DNA of 64,000 bases from contig NC_054758.1 in the NCBI RefSeq assembly GCF_018143015.1, positions 5,629,001 to 5,693,000 on the forward strand, in the 5' to 3' direction. This DNA is from Lytechinus variegatus (Eukaryota > Echinodermata > Echinoidea > Temnopleuroida > Toxopneustidae). The position numbers were made by a program, and so were the translations under genes. Below, piece after piece: positions 60,441 to 64,000 of this stretch. The notes beneath the pieces were generated by a model that worked only from the letters and a program-made list of their open reading frames with translations, did not search any database and was not told the DNA's origin. Each line of letters begins with the position of its first letter. The stretch's first letter is position 1.

Positions 60441-61389
60441 CTTATCGAGGAACAAAATTTCGCCGAAATATACTTGGTCTTTGCAAGTTCGCTTCTTTCT
60501 TTCTTAACAGACATAAAAAAAAAAATCATAACCCTTTTTCAGAAAACTTTGTAAAACATGAAATGATAATCTAATCGTAATTTTGTTTAATATTCAGCCC
60601 CCTTAAAAATGCCCCCCCCCCCGTGCGGAATTTCCATGTATTCATTGCATAAAATTCGTCCATCGAAAATGGCTCCAAATACATAAAGACGCAGAGTTTG
60701 AGAGAACTATATTTTCAGTCTATATAAGGACCTAGTGTCATTACATGATGGCGTCAAATCCGCCTGAAACCCTATTGTAGAATTATTAAATCAAATTAAT
60801 TATTTATTTCAGAGAGACTTAAGGAGTGAAGCAAAATAAATATGCAATGGTAAAAGAATAATCATAAAACACAAGTACAGGAGTTTATGATTTAAATATC
60901 TGATGTTTTGGGGTAAACTGTACAATTAAGTAATTTGAACCAATGATTCTCAAGTATGCATATGAAGGGTGTGACTTTTAAGAATAGGATTACAATTCAA
61001 AATTTTCGATATGCAATCAGCTATTTCTAAGATTTAGTGAAAAAAAAAATGTGCAAAGGAATTAATTTAAGTTTAGAAAAATATATATGACCTGGAGAGG
61101 GCGCCAATTCTAAATTACAGAAGATTTTCATAAACAGTCGGTTTATTGGCAATTATCCTGAAACAGGTCAAACTCACTTCTATTTTAATAGTTTGTGAGA
61201 CTTTCCCATGTATCCTGATATTGATTAATCTTTTGAAAACTGCCAAGAACACACTTATCGAAACGCCGGTCGGAATGTCGAGTTTGGGAAGTCCTTTCCC
61301 TGACAAACATAATTATGCCCAAGTGAATACCGTGACGGCTCTGATCTTCTTCGCCATGAGAACCTTCAGAAGTTTGAACTTCTATTCAG

Positions 61390-61678
61390 GGGCGGAAATC
61401 TCTCCCAAAGGGTAGGGGGGACAAGGGGCTGCAAAATTTGACAAGCAAAAAAAAATGGTTATCACCCCAAATTTAAGGTCATTTTAAATATGACAAGCAA
61501 AAAAAAAGTAATCTCGTCCCAAAATACATGTTTTATTTCGTTTTTGAATGGTGTATTTCTTACCATTATAAAAGACCAAAAATAGTAGGGGGACATTTGA
61601 TAGTGTGTCCCCCTTACTATTTTTAGTAGGGGGGACACGTACCCCCTGTCCCCCTGGGAATTCTGCCGATGCCCCCAT
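61390..61678. mobile_element. MITE with GGGCGGAAATC ends, copy 2
   Basis: ggggcggaaatctctcccaa at the left and ctgggaattctgccgatgcc at the right, with gtagggggacatttgatagt inside, match 28129-28377. The right end is more diverged. Confidence 0.75.
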
Positions 61679-63061
61679 TTAGTTTTAGATATATTTTAAA
61701 CATGACTTACGTTCTGACTGATGTTTACTGCTCACTTTCTTTCCTCTGCAGTGAAAATTTCTCTAAATGAGTACTTAGAAATTAGTTTCGCTGGAAATTG
61801 AGAAATCCACTGTGAAGCAAATTTTGTAAATCGTGGACCCCTGGGATAATAATAACTAGTCTATAACTACTTACAAAAACAATCAGACCTACCGTATATA
61901 CTTTGCAGACTAAACTTTTTTAAACAATCATTATAGTTTTATTCATTATTCATCTAGAATCCATTAGGCACGTTAAGATTTTTTTCTTACAGTAGCGGTA
62001 ATTTTTGTAAGTATTCTTTTGTTGATTACTCCAGTGACATTTAAAAAAAAGGAGTGAAATGCAAATGTAACAGGTCAAAATGAACTGTTTATTGAAAATT
62101 CATATATTTTCATTACTCTTAATAATTCGTCTGTAAGTAATAGATGCCTTTAGAGGAAGTGCACAAGAAGTAGTAAAAAAATAGAAATGTTAAACAATCT
62201 TCATGCTTTTTAGGAAGTATGATTCACACTCTTTCTGGGTAAGAGTGATGCTGAATGGTCTTTGGGTCAAAACATCACATTCCAGAGCTATGAGCTTGTA
62301 TTATGGTCGAGGCTTATGGAGAGTGATGACTGCATAAAAGGGAGAGAGGAGTTTGCTCCAATTCACTCCTGCACTGCACCCCATTCATGGGGCAGGCAGA
62401 GAGGCTTCTTCATTTTCGGGTCAGAATTCTAGGTATTTGACATGACATTCGTGTAGCAGGTGAGGCTATCACGAGAGGAAATAATATGGTCCTCTAGGCC
62501 AGATTGCCAGGGTTTTTTTTTTATTTCTTTATCTTTTGTTCCTGTACATGTACTTGGAAATTGTGGAATTTTGTATATAACGACTCATCGATATTAAACG
62601 AACCGAAACACAAGGAATGGTGTCGTGTGTCATCTTTCTGCATCAGTTTCCGCGTGTTACACAAATATAAACTGATAAATAACTTCATAAATGATACACG
62701 AAGGTACCAGTAAAATAAGTAATTCACAAAGATGTACATTAATTCATAAGTCAATTTAGCTGATTATTTTTTTTTATTTCCAGTGAAAGAAATTAAAAAA
62801 ATATAATACGGAAAAGTACAGAAATAACGAAACCCATACTCACGCATCCTACAAAAAAAATAATAAATTAATCCTTGTCCTTCAGGCCCCCTCATTTCCA
62901 CGCTCACCCCGGCCCCACCTTTACAGACACCTCCTAATTAAGCTCCCTATACCCAAATGATCCAGTGCTGACCTACATACCAGATGATTACCCCTTTTTA
63001 TGGGGGAGGGGTGGCTCTCTCCATGCACTACCAAAGACCATTTGTCGCCCCTTTGTTTATC

Positions 63062-63285
63062 AGGGGCGGATCAAGGATTTTTTTTTAGGGGGGGAGGGCA
63101 CATTTTTTTCAGAGGAAGATTTGACAGCCCCCCCAAAAAACTTTTTTTTTTTTTTTTTGGGGGGGGGGAGGGTGGCACGTGTATTTTAATGGCATTTTAT
63201 CTTTTACATTACATATTTTAATTGTGCCTTGATCTCAGGGGGGGGCACGTGCTGGATATGTGCCCCCCCCCCCGCTGGATCCGCC
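63062..63285. mobile_element. MITE with GGGGCGGATCMAGG ends
   Basis: aggggcggatcaaggatttt at the left and gctggatccgcca at the right are inverted. The interior is runs of G, C, T and A with ggcacgtg repeated. About 224 bp, non-coding. Confidence 0.75.
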
Positions 63286-63864
63286 AATGGGGATTATCTT
63301 CCTCTTTGGGAATCATCACATGGGAAAGTTGTGCTAGAGGAGTTTTTTTCTCATTGCCAATATGGAGCAAAATTTTGGGGGTTAATCACCATGAACCCCC
63401 CCCCCAAAGAAAAAAAAAGGAATTGCGAAATTCAATAAGTTTATTTCTTAATTACAGCATCAGCTAATCCCGGGCAGCTATTAATATCTTCTTCTATCAG
63501 TTGTTCGGCTCCAAATTCAAACCAGGCATTATTTTACGGGAATCTTTTTTCTTTCTTTTGCGACTATAAAATCAGTGACACCATACCTGTAAAGTATTCA
63601 GAAGAAGGAGGACGCGAAACAAGTCTTGTCTTAATTGCCTTTTCCAGTTTTCAAAATTTCAGCTTTCAAGCTAGTGCAGTGACGTGACAACACTGAAAAT
63701 TGGAGATTCAAATACTTTCAACGTTCAAAAGTAAGCTCTTGCATTCCACAAAGGTGTGATATTTTCCCGAATTTCTTTCTTTCATTAAATTGCACTAGGC
63801 CTAAGCTAAGACAGATTTTGTGCCCCACGTATTCATTTTCGTGTGTGTGTATAAAGTGAAGGGT

Positions 63865-64000
63865 TTAAAGAGGAAGTTCACCCTGATAAAAAACTTTGTT
63901 GTAAAAATAGCAGAAAAAAATAGTAAAAATTATTGGTGAAGGTTTGAGGAAAATACGTTAAAGAATAAGAAAGTTGTTAGAGTTCAAAGTTTTGGATTTG
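63865..64000. mobile_element. TTAA-type foldback MITE, family 2 copy C (cut by window end)
   Basis: TTAA is followed by AGAGGAAGTTCACCCTGATA and then text matching the left arm of 46405-46906 through caaagttttggatttg. The rest lies beyond the window. Confidence 0.85.

Larger units (their letters stand above)
60441..64000. other. 3' flank of the MS4A-like gene and intergenic DNA
   Basis: No coding exon was recognised. Apart from the repeats listed separately, positions 60600-61380 and 61700-63050 are AT-rich and unremarkable. Small open frames such as 61146-61415 and 62504-62713 show no family features. Confidence 0.6.

Overview
The window is animal nuclear DNA. It is AT-rich and intron-dense, with GT-AG splice sites, tRNA-headed SINEs, LINE tails, many small inverted-repeat elements and long (GAT/ATC)n tracts. 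The protein sequences and the repeat style point to an invertebrate deuterostome, most likely an echinoderm such as a sea urchin. That placement is inference, because no search could be run.

Four genes can be read exon by exon. (1) NADSYN1 (+, 632-16848) is glutamine-dependent NAD+ synthetase. Sixteen exons are present, the 5' end lies outside the window, and there is an unusual basic, serine-rich C-terminal tail. (2) SNRPE (+, 22003-31340) is the Sm-E core snRNP protein. It is complete, with five exons and 92 residues, and its first intron has a minor-spliceosome (U12-type) donor. (3) An EFCAB6-like multi-EF-hand protein (-, 54908-36518) is complete, with 21 exons and 996 residues, and every splice phase agrees. 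(4) A four-pass membrane protein of MS4A/CD20-like layout (+, 58277-60440) has two coding exons and 242 residues, with a glutamine-rich N-terminus. The genes have unrelated jobs (cofactor synthesis, splicing, probably axonemal calcium binding, membrane), so nothing suggests they act together.

The rest is introns and intergenic DNA packed with repeats. There are several families of TTAA-flanked foldback elements, one of them proven by a paralogous empty site. There is a hAT-like 550-bp element with an 8-bp target duplication, a Harbinger-like element with a TAA duplication, and several families with GGGCC- or GGGGCGGA-type ends. SINEs and LINE 3' ends are also common. A roughly 3-kb element with 22-bp terminal inverted repeats sits in NADSYN1 intron 10 and carries eight exact copies of a 15-mer; it is the best candidate for something undescribed.

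A recurring theme is tandem duplication that starts at or includes an exon edge. It is seen at NADSYN1 exon 2 and exon 11 (numbered within the window) and at EFCAB6-like exons 2, 13 and 16. One of these copies could still be spliced in frame.
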